Positions 24,901 through 36,588 of a stretch of DNA of 64,000 nucleotides are shown here, in pieces; the stretch's first letter is position 1, and the number at the start of each line of letters is the position of its first letter. This DNA comes from Gyrodactylus bullatarudis (lineage: Eukaryota; Platyhelminthes; Monogenea; Gyrodactylidea; Gyrodactylidae), in assembly GCA_012064415.1 (NCBI GenBank), contig SSNU01000047.1, positions 305,811 through 369,810 on the forward strand, read 5' to 3'. A model generated the notes under the pieces. The model saw only the letters and a program-made list of their open reading frames with translations, was not told the DNA's origin and made no database searches. The translations under genes were made by a program, and so were the position numbers.

Positions 24901-25008
24901 GCCATTTATAGTCACTGTGGGGGTTCCATGTGCTAGCTGGCATTGAAACTTGGGTTTGTGAATAGGTGTTCTTTGAAATTCTGGGTTATAATTATGATTT
25001 TCTCTCAT
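19000..25008 (-). CDS. GIPC: GIPC PDZ-domain adaptor
   Basis: Endocytic adaptor that links PDZ-ligand receptors to myosin VI. Five exons on the minus strand: 25008-24598, 24539-24395, 23445-23351, 20415-20334, 19328-19000. The phases fit and give 353 residues (human GIPC1 is 333). Exon 1 contains the GH1 region ([31 protein letters not shown]) and the first half of the PDZ ([20 protein letters not shown]). Exon 2 finishes the PDZ ([12 protein letters not shown]...[10 protein letters not shown]), exon 3 has [12 protein letters not shown], and exons 4-5 carry the GH2 domain ending [19 protein letters not shown] 46-residue Arg/Ser/Gln-rich tail extends beyond the usual end. The first intron is 58 nt; the others are about 0.95, 2.9 and 1.0 kb and hold foldback elements and hairpins. 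The gene shares a short divergent promoter with UBE4. Confidence 0.92.
19398..19955. repeat. Foldback element, family B
   Basis: Inverted arms at about 19398-19510 and 19835-19955. The outer ends are TAAACCTAAATGACATGAAG and, inverted, CTTTATGTCAACTAGGTTTA; inner arm sequence includes GAGAATTTACTTTTTCTAC. It lies entirely in the last GIPC intron. Related copies are at 20.6-21.2, 39.0-39.3 and 49.3-49.7 kb. Confidence 0.75.
20645..21195. repeat. Foldback element, family B (second copy)
   Basis: Begins AAACCTAATTGACATGATGA and continues collinear with the copy at 19.4 kb. The inner segment TTTTTTATCGATTTCAAAGA (about 20860-20880) is mirrored by TCTTTGAAATCGATAAAAAA at about 21118-21137. The right outer arm is lost or diverged. 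Located in the GIPC intron between exons 3 and 4. Confidence 0.65.
21955..22135. repeat. Partial foldback-A copy
   Basis: TGGATTTTTTCATCAATAAT and a following GGAAATTTGACGGTGATATT stretch match the arm and centre of the family A element at 15 kb. Degenerate and lacking one arm. Confidence 0.45.
22145..22390. repeat. Palindrome, repeat family C
   Basis: Left arm 22158-22235 and right arm 22300-22377 are inverted: ATTGGTCTATCTGTAG...AAGGTGTAGTATTTCTT against AAGAAATACTACACCTT...CTACAGATAGACCAAT. The loop is about 65 bases. The outer part (GCTACCTGACTATGTTGTCT) recurs at 35.6 kb and, shorter, at 54.4 kb. Confidence 0.75.
22470..22720. repeat. Palindrome in GIPC intron
   Basis: TTGCTCTATTTGAGACCT near 22513 is mirrored by AGGTCTCAAATAGAGCA near 22650. 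The outer flanks (CGCCGG...CTGTACCC / TGGGTAGAGTCTGAAG...CCGGCG) extend the pairing. It is directly adjacent to the family C palindrome. Confidence 0.65.
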
Positions 25009-25149
25009 TCAAATCTATTTATTTTCTGCATTTATTAAGTTGAAATTGAAAGTTTTTTAAAATTAATGTTAAAACAACAAAAGGTTATGAAAACGATTTA
25101 AGTTTTAAACATCCAATAATTTAAATCTGAGAAAAAAATTTATTCTGAA
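25009..25149. promoter_or_regulatory. Divergent promoter GIPC / UBE4
   Basis: Only 141 bases separate the two start codons, which face away from each other. The stretch is AT-rich with no TATA box I would trust. A shared bidirectional promoter is inferred from spacing. Confidence 0.5.
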
Positions 25150-28100
25150 ATGAATCCTTTTCTAGAATTGTCCGGTAATGATGAAAGCATTAATCCGTGC
25201 AGTCTCATTTTTGGACCAACTATTAGAAGTAAATGATTGAATAATGATTTCTAATTCTAAAAAGATATTGATTTGGTTGATGAACATCTATTCGAAACTA
25301 TTCAGAATTTCTTATTAAACACTTGTAGCAGCGAAGACTCCTTTTCTTTTTTACTTGAATCTTTTGAAAAATCTTGTTCCATAAGTGCTCATAAAGATAT
25401 TTCATCAATACAAGAAAAACTTGTCCAAAATGCTATATTAGCATTAAATTTGGATTTTGAGTTTGATAGCGAGAAAACGCTAAAATCTTTCTATAAATAT
25501 TCTACTGATAATTTTGATCAAACGAGTAATTCTTTAGATAATCGATTTTAGATGATGGAATGGTTTTCTCTAGAAAATTATTTCAAAAGCTTAATGATGC
25601 CAAGGAAGAAAAGTTGATTAAAAAATTCACTCAAATTTTGCTCAAAGACATCTCAGGACAGGATGAAATAAAACCAATTAAACTTCTAGACACTGAGCGT
25701 CTTCTATTTGATAAGAGAAGAGAAAAGTTTACTCATTTTATTACTTTTTTGGCTGATTATGCAGAATTCGTAAAATACTTGTTTTTTCATTCTCATGCAA
25801 ATAATTTTATTGTCTCAAATTCTGGTCATGGATTCACTTTCGAGCTGGGTATTATTGGACGATTATTAATTGGGAGTCATCTATACTGTTCAAAGGCTAA
25901 TAATAATTTTCTAAATCATGGTTTTCATCAAAATCCTCAAGGGGAGTTTTTCAATGATAAAATATTGATAAAACAAATTGTGACAAACGATCAAACTCAA
26001 ATTTGGCAAGTAATCTTAATCACAATTTTATGTTCCAGTTCACTGAAATCATGGACGAGAATCTTCATATGCTTTTCAAGAACATCTTGCGAACAGCTAA
26101 AAACGCTCAAGATCTTCGAAAGGATTTATTACAATGGGTAGGTGAATGTCTACAGGCAAACAAGGGCCGTGCTAGCATCGGAAGCACCATGAATCCAGAG
26201 CAAATGGAACTGAATAAAAGATATCTTGCAAGTGATGGTTTCCTCAGTAACTTGTGTAATCTTCTGGTAAATTTATGTGAACCTCTTTTAAACACTAAAA
26301 AATATCTCAATCCGGATGGAATAATTGATTTTTGCAGTAAAGTTGTAATTGACTATTGCTGTATGGACAAGGATGATTCTAGAGTGAAGCTTAGGGAAAT
26401 TGTTGAATACACAAAACTCTGTGCTACTTTTAGCAAGAAGAATCTGAAATTGGAAAAGGACATAGATTTCCCCCTTCTCACTGATTTGTTCTTTATTACT
26501 CATTATGCAATTCACATTAGTTTCAAATCATTGTACGCCCTTCACTTGGAAACTAACCGTCAATTGTCCCAACTTGAAAATACATTATCTTCAAGAGAAG
26601 ATTTTGCCTCCTCTGAACTAAGTAATCCATTTTTGATTAATTAAGCTTTCTAGATTTACTATTGCAAAGGTCTGGCCGAGAAATTTCCTCTAGATTTCTA
26701 GAACAAGTGACCAGCCTTTCCGATCAAAATCGTCTGAAAAAATTAGTCTCATTCATGGTTGTGTCGGCTATCTATCTGAATCATCTTGCCAAAGAGGATA
26801 CCAAGTCAGGCAATAATCTGTGCAAGAACCTATCGAAAGTACCTGAATTTGTTTTTGAAAATATTCTTGAAGTATTTTCATTTCTACGTCGGCTTAAAGA
26901 TGAATTCATCGAGTCTGACGATGCTGGTGATATTAGTCTCGAACCTATTGTGGAATTCTCTGTCTTATTTATGTCCCATCCGAGATTCTTGAGCAATCCA
27001 CACTTGAGGGCAAGACTTGCAGAACTATTCGAATCCCTTATGCCTTACCGGAAGAATAAAAATGAAAATAGTTTCACCAGAGATAGCCAGTGGACTGATG
27101 TTTCAAGTTCTGTTATCATGTATGCTTTTGTTATTTGATTGTCTTAGGTCGAGAAGGACAAAACTGTTTGACATTTGTTCCTCACCCGAAATTGGAATTT
27201 TGACGAATGCCGTCTCCGCACTTATCTGTGCATTTGTATCCATCGAGCTGATGCCGGGTAATGGAGAAGCATCAGCTACAGCTGCCTCAGAAGCTATTTC
27301 AGAAGTAAGCTGTGTCTTATTGATTTATTTCTACATTTATTTTTACGTATTTCATATAAATTTTGATAAATATAAGTTTTTTCGAATCAATAATGCATTC
27401 AACTTTCTACTTTAGAGTCGGAATGCTCAGGGCGAAGAAAATTCTGGAAATATGGATAATGTGCAAATAGCAGCTATCGGATTTGAGGAAAAATTCCAAT
27501 ATCGTCGTCCAGTTTATGCATGCCTAAAATTTTGGAATGATAAACCCTATTACATAAATCAACTAAAGGTCTGTTCAGATTCAATCCTCAAATCTTTATA
27601 ATCCCTATTCTTTTTAGCAATTAGAATCATATGCATTGGAGAATATTGAGGACCAAGAGCCGCCATTGATGTTGCAATTTCTCTCGCTACTCATAAATGA
27701 TGTTACATTCTTATTAGACGAAGGTTTCAGTCTCCTAGCTCAGATGAAAACTAAAGAAAATGAAAGAATTGCCAATGGGGGCAGGTTTAATTCTCAAAAT
27801 GAAGAGATGCTTTTCCAACATACTGGGCGATTAACTTCCCATCACTTGGCTCTAGGAACCGATACAATTTCTGCTTTGACTGATTTGAGCCTTCACTGCT
27901 CAAAGATTCTTTCACATTCAGTCTTGGTTGATCGCCTCGCGTGTATGCTGAACTACTTTTTGGATCGTCTGGTTAGTAAGAAAAGAAGAGAAATTTCAGT
28001 CCGAGATAAGAAAATTTATCACTTCAACCCACATAAAATATTGCATGAAATTTCAAAAATCTATATTCAGCTTGGAGAAGAAAATGAACATATCACACCT

Positions 28101-28647
28101 GAGGATGCTCGCTCGTTTAGAAGAGCTGTCGTTTCTGATAATCGCTGTTATTCAGAAGAGAATTTTTATACTGCTGTTTCTGTTTTAGAATATTTCAACT
28201 GTGATAAAAACTTTATTGAGAATTTTAATAAGATTATCAATAAATTCAAGGTATGTGTCTTCTATCTGACCAAAATAATTAGCTTTCTTATTTTCTTCTT
28301 TTTCAAGACTGAAAGCGCTGAAGTACAAGAGGAAGACGTTGACGATATCGATGAAATTCCCGATGAATACCTAGATCCCATAATGGGGCATGTTATGAGA
28401 GACCCTGTGATACTACCTACTTCGAATAAAGTATTGGACAGGAAGACGATTAATAGGCACTTGTTAAGGTATTTTCATTGTATTTTTATGTACATTCCAC
28501 TCTAATTTTTTAACTAGTGATTCGACGGATCCTTTCAATAGAAAGACACTCAAAATGAGTGATCTAATTCCAGATACAGAGCTTAAGGCCAAGATTGAAG
28601 GATGGATAGAAATCCAGAGAAGTAAAAAAACAAATATAAGCGAATAA
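25150..28647 (+). CDS. UBE4: U-box ubiquitin chain-elongation factor (Ufd2/UBE4)
   Basis: E4 ubiquitin ligase that extends ubiquitin chains with the Cdc48/p97 pathway, cytosol and nucleus. Ten exons: 25150-25228, 25265-25525, 25552-26009, 26039-26621, 26654-27119, 27148-27304, 27416-27568, 27618-28250, 28308-28468, 28518-28647; in frame, 1026 residues, a normal Ufd2 length. Introns are 36, 26, 29, 32, 28, 111, 49, 57 and 49 nt. The Ufd2 core is recognisable through LFDKRREKFTHF, KFQYRRPVYACLKFWND, FLSLLINDVTFLLDEG and FNPHKILHEISKIYI. The U-box is at the C terminus: PDEYLDPIMGHVMRDPVILP, DRKTINRHLLR, then across the last intron DPFNRKTL and a terminal KAKIEGWI helix. Vertebrates have UBE4A and UBE4B; I cannot say which this matches. 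The 3' end converges on eL41, 51 bases away. Confidence 0.95.
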
Positions 28648-28698
28648 ATTTTATTGATAAAAATTTGTCTTGAAGATATCCCGATTGATCAGATAGGT

Positions 28699-28776
28699 TT
28701 ACTTTGAGCGTTCACGCATCTTCCTCCTTTTACGCTTGAGTCTCCTCATTCGCTTCTTACGCCACTTAGCTCGCAT
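28699..28776 (-). CDS. RPL41: 60S ribosomal protein eL41
   Basis: A 25-codon frame, too short for normal ORF calling, that begins MRAKWRKKRMRRLKR and ends MRERSK. This is the essentially invariant eL41 peptide, a single basic helix bridging the two ribosomal subunits. Start and stop are intact and there is no intron. It is transcribed towards UBE4, with only 51 bases between the two stop codons, so the 3' UTRs must overlap or nearly so. Confidence 0.95.
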   Translation of the reverse strand: MRAKWRKKRMRRLKRKRRKMRERSK

Positions 28777-29737
28777 TGTTAAATGGAATCTTCACCGAAT
28801 TTGACTCAAGTTAAAACAAAATCATTTCAATTGGAATATCTCAAAGAATATATTAATAGAAAAACTATTGGTTAAAATAACTATTAATTCCATTTGTTTA
28901 ATATTATTTCAAGTTACCAGTTAAGATTTTATATAAAGAAAACGTTTTAAAATGCTAATTTTTACTGAAATCATCATGTATCATGATAGACCTTTAGAGA
29001 TATTTAGTTATCTATATACTATATTGTATTTACAATGGTACGTTGCATGTTATTCAAAAATTTATTTCTACATGGAAGCAAGAATTAAGTAAACACTTAA
29101 ACATTGTATGCCATTTATTTGTACATTTCATTTTTCAGCATGACGAGAATTACCGCAAGATAAAAATTTCCAAAAATATCATGAATAATTTATGAATAAT
29201 TAATTCCAATATTTCCTCTTTCGTTGTCATTTTTCTTTGTCAAATTGCTACAAAAAAATTCATACATTCTCTCGATTAGACCCATTTAACAAGGGAGTTA
29301 ACATCAAAATGATCTCTAGCTGAATTCAATTGAGATATTTTATTATATCGGAAATAGTCTTTCTATTGAAAACAAATCTCTTGGAAAAGTATGCTCATTT
29401 CTCTACGTAGAGTTAATTCATTCATAAGTAGTAATCGGAAATTGAATATTGATTTCCGGTCTCTCAATTTCGTGTTTAAACATTAATTTCTCCCGAACAG
29501 AATAAGAATTCAATTTTTATTTCTTCAAGAATTTACGGACGATATTATGTGTAATAAATTTTGTATTATAGCACAGTTAAAAATGATTCATGATTTTATC
29601 ATTTGTAACCTTGTTACGATCAAATTGGTCTTTTATATTAAAGCGTTATTCTACAGAAATAGAAAATTATCAGCCTTGTTATAAATGAGCCTAAAATTTA
29701 TCTAATAAATAAATACGGGTAACTGGAGATATTCATC
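28777..29737. other. Intergenic, nothing recognised
   Basis: About 960 AT-rich bases between eL41 and the Penelope-like element. No open frame above background and no palindrome of note. The eL41 promoter must lie at its left end. Confidence 0.5.
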
Positions 29738-29770
29738 AATTAAAATGTTTACAAAAGAATTATATTTAGA

Positions 29771-29815
29771 GAGATATGTACATTTCGCCAGGTCTCGTCA
29801 GTCTCAATTCCTGGT
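29771..29815 (-). ncRNA. Hammerhead-like ribozyme motif, 3' end of Penelope element
   Basis: On the sense (minus) strand: GAGA stem-I strand, CTGACGA core, G-ACCTGG-C, GAAA core, the palindrome ATGTACAT as stem III, then A (cleavage position) and TCTC closing stem I. All core boxes are in the right order for a type I hammerhead. Stem II is abnormally short, and its loop ACCTGG complements CCAGG just upstream. Activity is unproven. Confidence 0.5.
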
Positions 29816-29939
29816 TCAATATTTAATAAATTGTTTGAATGAATAATTTTAATGAAAATTGTAAAAAGTTCTCTTGCGTAATTCCAATTGATGAAAAACC
29901 AAAAAACTTTTCTAGTAGGTAGAAAAGAAAAATTAAAAA

Positions 29940-32015
29940 TCAATTGGGCCATGGTAGTTCCAAATTGTGTGTGTAATTCTTCTGGATGCACAGATTTGGA
30001 TCCTCCTCCATTATATAAAACTTTTCCCTAATTTTGAGGTCCGTAATTCTATCGCTTGGGTTCTTATAAATGATTCTAAAATTACTTTCATTTGCCTCGC
30101 ATCCGCACCTATCAATGTGTTTCTTGATTGATGAGCTATTCTTGTTTAAATGCTCATTGATCCTAATAGCTAATCTTCTTTGTGTTCGTCCTATATATCT
30201 AGCTCCACATGAGGCTTCAAAGCAGTAGATGAGATTAGATTGTTCAGTTTCTTTGAGTCTGTCTTTAAGATAGAATTTGAATAAACTTGTGGTTTTGAAT
30301 ACAACCTTCAATTGTATATCATTGTAATGTTCATTTACAAGATCATTCAGCTTTCTTCTTAAATTATGACTGAAACTCTCTCCTTTGAAATTTAACTTAA
30401 TGAAGATAGGGATGGTCCCTTCGTTTTGTTCTTGTTGTTCTACTTCTTGATTTGCTTCATCTTCTAGAGCTTTTTGAATGTATTTTTGAACAAATCTTTT
30501 AGGGTATCCGTTTTCTTCTAACCTCTTTTGTATTTCATTAATCTCACTTAGCACTTCTTCCTCACTGACTATTCTTTTGGTTCTTTTCACTAGTCCTATT
30601 ATTAATCCTGATTTATAACTCCTAGGACAATAACTCGAGAAGTGAAGGTATTTTCCTGTGTCCGTTTTCTTTCTATGTATATTTCGTTTCAGGTCGCCAT
30701 CTGGTTTTCTTGATAACTTAACGTCTAAGAAACTTATCGAATTTTCTGTTTCTTGTTCTTTCGTGAATTCGATGTTTGGATGGATTGAATTCATTTCCCT
30801 AAAGAAATTCGTAATGGAGGCTTCTTGTTTCATCACAATAAAGGTATCATCTACGTATCTGACATACATATCTGTGTATCTCTCAATAACATTTTCCATT
30901 CTGTTCTTTTCTAAGTATCCTAAGAAAATATCTGCTAACATCGGGCTGAGTGGAGATCCCATGGCTATCCCATCTTTTTGGATATATACCTGATTCTGGA
31001 ATGACAAAGGTACGTTTTTACAACAAATTCTTAATATTTTGACTATTTCTTCGCTAGTTAACTCAAAGCTGTCTCTATTGTCATTGATGTATGTCCCAAT
31101 GATGTTTAGTGTTTCTTCTATAGGGATATTAGGGAATAATGCGTTGATATCTAATGATATCATTTGTCTGGACCCTACTTGGTATTCCTTTACTTTTTCT
31201 ACGAACTGAAATACATCTGTGACTACATATCTACTAAAGTGGTTATGGATTGGTTTTAGGATGTTTAATAACTATTTAGTCAAGTTGTGTTGAGGGCTTG
31301 CTGACACGTCTAATATTGGTCTCATAGGTACGATCTCTGGTAAATACTGTGAATCTATTTTGTGTGTCTTAGGTAAGAAATAAAGCCTTGACAGTATTGA
31401 GTTTTTTCTCAAAATTTTCTCCTTCACTCCTGCATCCAATAATCCTTTCCTATACAAGTCTAATGCCGTCTTTTCGATTTCCTTTTCTTCTTCTATCAGT
31501 CTATACTCATTTCTTACAACATCCTTTCTTTCAAATTTATTCTCATCCGATAGAAAATCAAGACCCGATCTTATGTAATCATCTTTTTTCATGATTACCA
31601 ACCCTGTACCTTTGTCTGGTCTAACAATTATTATTTCTTCATTATTAGTTAACTCTTTCAATCCCGCGAAGTGTTCCCTTTTGAGTTTCTTATGTAAGGC
31701 TTTTTTCTTTCTATAACTCTTGTAGACATTCATCAATCCTATTTTAAAGTCTTCTATATCTGTTCCTTCTTTCATTTTGATACTTTGTCTTAGTTCGTAC
31801 GCTAGTTTTTCGAAGTCTGATCTATCTTCTGTCTTTTTTGATTTTTTCGGTATGCAGAAGTTTGGACCTAATGATAAGACTTCTTTTTGTGCCTGAGACA
31901 GTTCAATATTCGCATAATTAAAGATACCTCTTGCTTGGGGGTTTATATCGTGTTCTTCTATGCGTTTCTCAAGACTGTTGTATTTTTTCTCTCTTATCTT
32001 ATTCGCTTCATTCAT
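29940..32015 (-). pseudogene. Penelope-like RT + GIY-YIG endonuclease ORF (one stop)
   Basis: Encodes about 690 residues when the single in-frame TAG (31272-31274) is disregarded. N-terminal part: LSQAQKEVLSLGPNFC, typical of Penelope proteins. RT: FLPKTHK (family signature), DINALFPNIP, GIAMGSPLSPMLAD and YVRYVDDTFIV with the catalytic aspartates kept. C terminus: GIY-YIG nuclease with LIYCFEASCGARYIGRT, the conserved Arg in RLAIRINEH, and a later glutamate (REKFYIMEEDPN). Family knowledge: this nuclease cuts target DNA and the RT is related to telomerase. The stop falls just before the RT palm, so full-length protein would need suppression. Confidence 0.92.
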
Positions 32016-32073
32016 TAAAAATTGTCCTATTTTTTCATCTAGCCTTTCGTCAGTTATTGAATTTGCTTTAATA

Positions 32074-32120
32074 CCAGGAATTAAGACTGACGAGACCTGG
32101 CGAAATGTACATGTCTCTCT
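32074..32120 (+). ncRNA. Hammerhead-like motif, inverted 5'-end copy
   Basis: Same motif as at the other terminus but in inverted orientation, antisense to the element. It retains CTGACGA and GAAA, but the cleavage position after ATGTACAT is G and stem I has AAGA opposite TCTC, both expected to weaken or abolish hammerhead cleavage. Confidence 0.4.
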
Positions 32121-32150
32121 AAATATAATTCTTTTGTAAACATTTTAATT

Positions 32151-32579
32151 AATAAAATTTATCTATTTAATAGACTCTTCTATAATTTGGCTACATCATG
32201 CAGCGAGAGTATTGTGAAAATTTGTACTTATTATTATTGGCTAATAAAATTCATGAATTTATCAAAAGAGGTTTTTCTAATAGTCAAGAGTGATTGAGCT
32301 AGTGATATTTGAATAAACACCTCTATAATGAAATAAATCTATCATTCTAAACATTTATAAATTTTATGATGATTAATACAAAAAGGGCAAAGAGGAATAA
32401 ACACAAATATTAAATATTTCAGACCAATTTAGCTAGCTGGAATTGTCTTAAGACGAATCTAACAGTTCAGACCATTCTAGCTCCAACATATATATTCTAC
32501 AATTTTAAAACCAGTACAAAACTAGTAAATACTCAAAATAATTTAAAATTTAGGGATATACAAATTGCGTCAATTCCAA
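32151..32579. other. Intergenic, nothing recognised
   Basis: AT-rich spacer between the Penelope-like element and a MITE. No gene or structured element seen. Confidence 0.5.
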
Positions 32580-33203
32580 AATTCACCCCAAAGGAAATTT
32601 TTTTCCAATATTCACCCCAAAAATTTCCAAAAATCACCCCTTTTTACCTCGATTAAATTATTCTCATTTCAAAATTTCCCTCTTATTGAATAGTGTAAAT
32701 TGGAGATTCAAATTCTTTATGCAACCTACATAAGTTTCAGAAAGATTTAAAGTGAACTTTCTCCTTATATAGAACCTTTGATGGAAAGAACCTTACGCGA
32801 ATCTAGGTTCTTAAAAATTTTTGCTATCCTTAAAGAAGATTTATTTCTTGTTTCTCAAGATCGAAATAGTGAAATAAGAAGAGTTGTTAACTTCACCATA
32901 CTCCAATGTCCTTGTAGTTTGCAAAAATTAATGAATATTCCTATTAACATCTGTATGCCGTGTTAGAAAAAAAGTTAGAAGTTGTTTTAAAAAAGTAGGC
33001 CCCATATGAATACAAAATAATCTCCTTGAAAGCAGCTTACTGCTGATCTGATGAAGTCGGAACTTGAAGGTTAAAAATATGAAAGACCATGCAAATGATG
33101 TAAAATATCAAGCGCTGAAAAAAGGGGTAGAGAAATTATCAAATTGAATTATTTCTTATTATTTGAAAAAAATTTTTGGGGTGAATATTGGAAAAAAATT
33201 TCC
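32580..33203. repeat. MITE, family D (ATTCACCCC ends)
   Basis: A ~620-base element with terminal inverted repeats: AAATTTTTTTCCAATATTCA on the left and TGAATATTGGAAAAAAATTT on the right. The whole body recurs in opposite orientation at 51870-52497. A short frame inside (32778-32966) is not conserved as protein. No transposase. Confidence 0.75.
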
Positions 33204-36200
33204 TATGGAGTCTCGATCATGTTTAAAGAACCAAAAATCACTCATTACATTTAGGTATAAAAGCAGTTTTTTCCTAATTTAGGATATTAGAACTGAATTC
33301 TGTCAACGTGAAAATCCAGGAAGAGAGATTATAATGAATATGGTGAATTTTTGGTTAACCTAAGCTTTTATTCAGAATAATTCACAAAGATTAAATGAAT
33401 TTGCCACGACTAATCTCGTTATATCGAAGAAGATTCGAATACTGCATTACTCTGTTTTATCTCATCTTTGCAAATAAAAAATTTCTTTCTTCTTCATACA
33501 TATTCTCAATCAGCAATAACAAAGAGCAATTTGTATATTAAATACGAATTCTTGTGATGATGGAGGAATATAATTTTGACTTAGAATGCAAAATTATTGT
33601 AGAAAGCGAGTAGTAAGAGGGGGAAACATTTTGCAAATTCGAACAATTCCCATTTTCTCTATTAAAGAGACGTTTTGTTCTCTCCTCTCCTTTTGCCAAC
33701 ATCCAATGCACACTCTCATCAACAAATCTAGATTTCAACATTGAAAAATATTTTCAAGCGATTTGTATTCAAATCGATTTCAAGTACCTCAATCTTTTGG
33801 CTCACCGATGAGGATTATGTAAAATAAATTGTATTATTATGACTATTTTGGTTATTCTGTATACAATCGAAGATAATTGTGCTATCTCGAGTACTTTTCT
33901 TATCAAATCTTTTTCGTTTTGTATCCAGAAAAATATTTTTATCAAAAAAATAAAGGAAATTACTTTTATAATAATAAAATCTATTAAAACTTAGAATTCT
34001 CAGCCATTGGTCATTCAAACGTTTCATCGGTGATTGATTGATTACCTAAGCAATTGGAACGAAATATTTGTAGATAAACTTTGGAGTCTATACTGCTGCA
34101 CTGTTACATTCAGATTTAAAGCCAAATTACCACTTTTATTAACTTTGAGTTGATTTCAGCGTTATCGAGGGGTCAAAATTTTGTATAATTTGAATACTTG
34201 CTTAAGAATTCTACAATACAATTTCAGTAGCCATATATTTTTTACAGGACTTTGTATTAGACTTGGAGGAAATTTCCAAAAATTTCTAAAATCACCTATC
34301 GATATGATAAATTATATCTTCAATTATTTTATTTATTATCCCACCAAATTTCGCTTCAAAATACCTTTTTATACTCCTGGAATAAGATGAACAGAATTGT
34401 GAAAATTTTCCAATTAAAAACGATTTTTGACGAATTAAAATTGTAATACAGGAATTGTATTCAGGAAAAATAGGAGAAATTTCATTCTTAACTATTAAAA
34501 AACGATTATAATAGGATTTAAGTCATTTTTGCTACATTTTTATAAGAAATAATGTGAATTCAAGTTAAAATCTATAAAAATAAATCATTGAAAAACGTTT
34601 TTAATTTGATAATTTTCACAATTATCAAATAATAATAATTTCGAGTTGATGTCATTTTCCATTTTTTTGAAATATGAACTAAAATATTTTGTTGATACCA
34701 AAGTGTGACAGTTATTTGCAAACAGCAAAAATCGTGGAAAAACAAATAGATTCTTCCTTATTTATTTTCTATTATTTAATGGGGGTCCTGAAAAATGGTC
34801 ACTATCAGATTTTGAAATCAGCAAAATGTCTCCTAATCTATAAAGTAATATAAATTATAAAAACAAGGATTTACTTGATTAAATCAAGTTGATTTTAATA
34901 TGAATATCTTTTTCAAGTGATCCACAGCCACTAGCTACGTTACTGACAAATTTGCTATTGAATCAATTAAGAATTAAGAAGAGGGAAAATTATGTAGCAG
35001 AAACTGAAAAAATGTTCGTACTCTATTAATTACTATTTTCAAGCAACTTTTATTCATTCTCAGATTCTTTGTACCTCAAATTCCTTTTACGGGTCATGCT
35101 TGACTGAAGGTGATTAGGCAAGTGAAAAATTTGATTAGACTTTCGGGAATTGAGAAGGCATCCTAGTAGCTAGGCTTGACTATTTCGGATTTTCCTTCTT
35201 TTCAATCTGATCGATAGAGATGATGAGCTGTATATTCATTGAACACGTAATTTAATTCAATTATTATGTACTTTGATTCATCATCAACTCAAAAGGATGT
35301 GTAATAACTTTATTATATTGATAGTATAATATTAAATATACATTTGGTAACGTTTTTTAGACATCTTCCCTGTTTATCAGCTGCTACAAATGGATATTGT
35401 ATTTTATTGGATTATTGAATTGGGGATGATCAAATTCTCGGTATAATTAGATTATAATTAATCAAATGAATCCTTCCTCTAATATATATGCAATGCATCT
35501 GTAGGGGAAGTGGACGTTCATGTTCAAAAAATATCAAAGGTTTCCTTCTCAATCTAATTTGAATATTTACGAATTAGAATTGAGAATAGAGTTGTTACCT
35601 TGCTACCTGACTATGTTGTCTTCTGGCTTGTACTGGTATATCTGTAGTAGAGTTGGACGAAATGAGAAAAATTTGAGAAAATTGATACCTAGGTAAGGTA
35701 AAAATAAAGAAAAAAAATTAAAAATTAGAACTGGCCTATCTTCGGCCAAAATAAAACCCAAATTCTTACAAGCAACCATAAACAAATTCCATGTTTTGCG
35801 GAAACCTAGAATTAAATTTTATGTATAAATTTTTTTGAATATAAACGAAATACTTTTACCGTAAATTCGAAATTAAATCTTACAATTTCTACAGGAAAGA
35901 GATCAAGATTTTTCTACTCGGTAGTAGTCGGACAAAGAAAAATAGATTTTTGATAAAAATTAATTAATTATTTGATTATAAAATCTTGTGAAAGCGCTGA
36001 TTGGCAATTTTTACGAATCTAGTTTTACTGATCCTAATCCATTTATGATTGAATAATAAAATTTATTAAGATGTATTCGAATTAATTATCGATAAATGGG
36101 ACTTGGATCTGGAATTGAAAAAGTTTTAACATTGCGTGAGAAAATTTTAGGGTTCAGGTTTAAAAATAATTCTGAATCATCAAGAAAAGGATGGGTTCAT

Positions 36201-36588
36201 TTTCTTCATTTATGAATTCAATGTACTAAAGATATAAAGAGAAGAATTAGTTGAAATATTGATATGAAATAAGAAACTGGCATGAATAAGATTAAAATCA
36301 GGGAATTCAGTTAGCTAAAAATTATCAGAAGCAGAATTTTCTAATACCACGGTGAACTGAGGATCAAGAATTTGAGGACCTCAAATAGACAGAAAAATAA
36401 TTCTTAAAATTTAGGATCAATTTCTAATGATTTAGGATTAATTACTCTCCAATTCATCATCATTATTAATTCGAACGTTCTCCATTTCATCATTTTGAGC
36501 TTCCAATAAATTCTATAAATTTAAAAATAACTTTAAAATACCTAAATCCATTCTATATATTTCTTTATCTCAAATTCTTGTTTTCTAC
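33204..36588. other. Gene-poor interval
   Basis: About 3.4 kb with no supported gene. Around 35600-35650 a family C fragment occurs (GCTACCTGACTATGTTGTCT). Short frames (33538-33741, 33815-34027, 34181-34390, 35603-35785) have no recognisable motif and AT-driven composition. Confidence 0.5.

Larger units (their letters stand above)
29738..32150 (-). mobile_element. Near-intact Penelope-like element with inverted ends
   Basis: A complete Penelope-like retroelement. The coding frame runs 32015 to 29940 on the minus strand as one reading frame broken only by a single TAG at 31272-31274. Terminal repeats of 78 bases (29738-29815 and 32073-32150) differ at very few positions but are inverted to each other, not direct. 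Each carries a hammerhead-like motif. Few lesions imply a recent insertion. A target-site duplication was not evident. Confidence 0.92.

Noticed and set aside
25560..25580. ATG at 25560 as a separate start for a downstream gene
   Set aside because: A 26-nt intron joins it in frame to the upstream UBE4 exon, and the protein is continuous with Ufd2.
32778..32966. 62-codon frame on the plus strand
   Set aside because: Lies inside a family D MITE and is not preserved in the second copy at 52 kb.
33050..33075. CTGATGAAGTCGG as another hammerhead core
   Set aside because: No GAAA box or paired stems in register; it lies in a MITE whose other copy lacks the motif.
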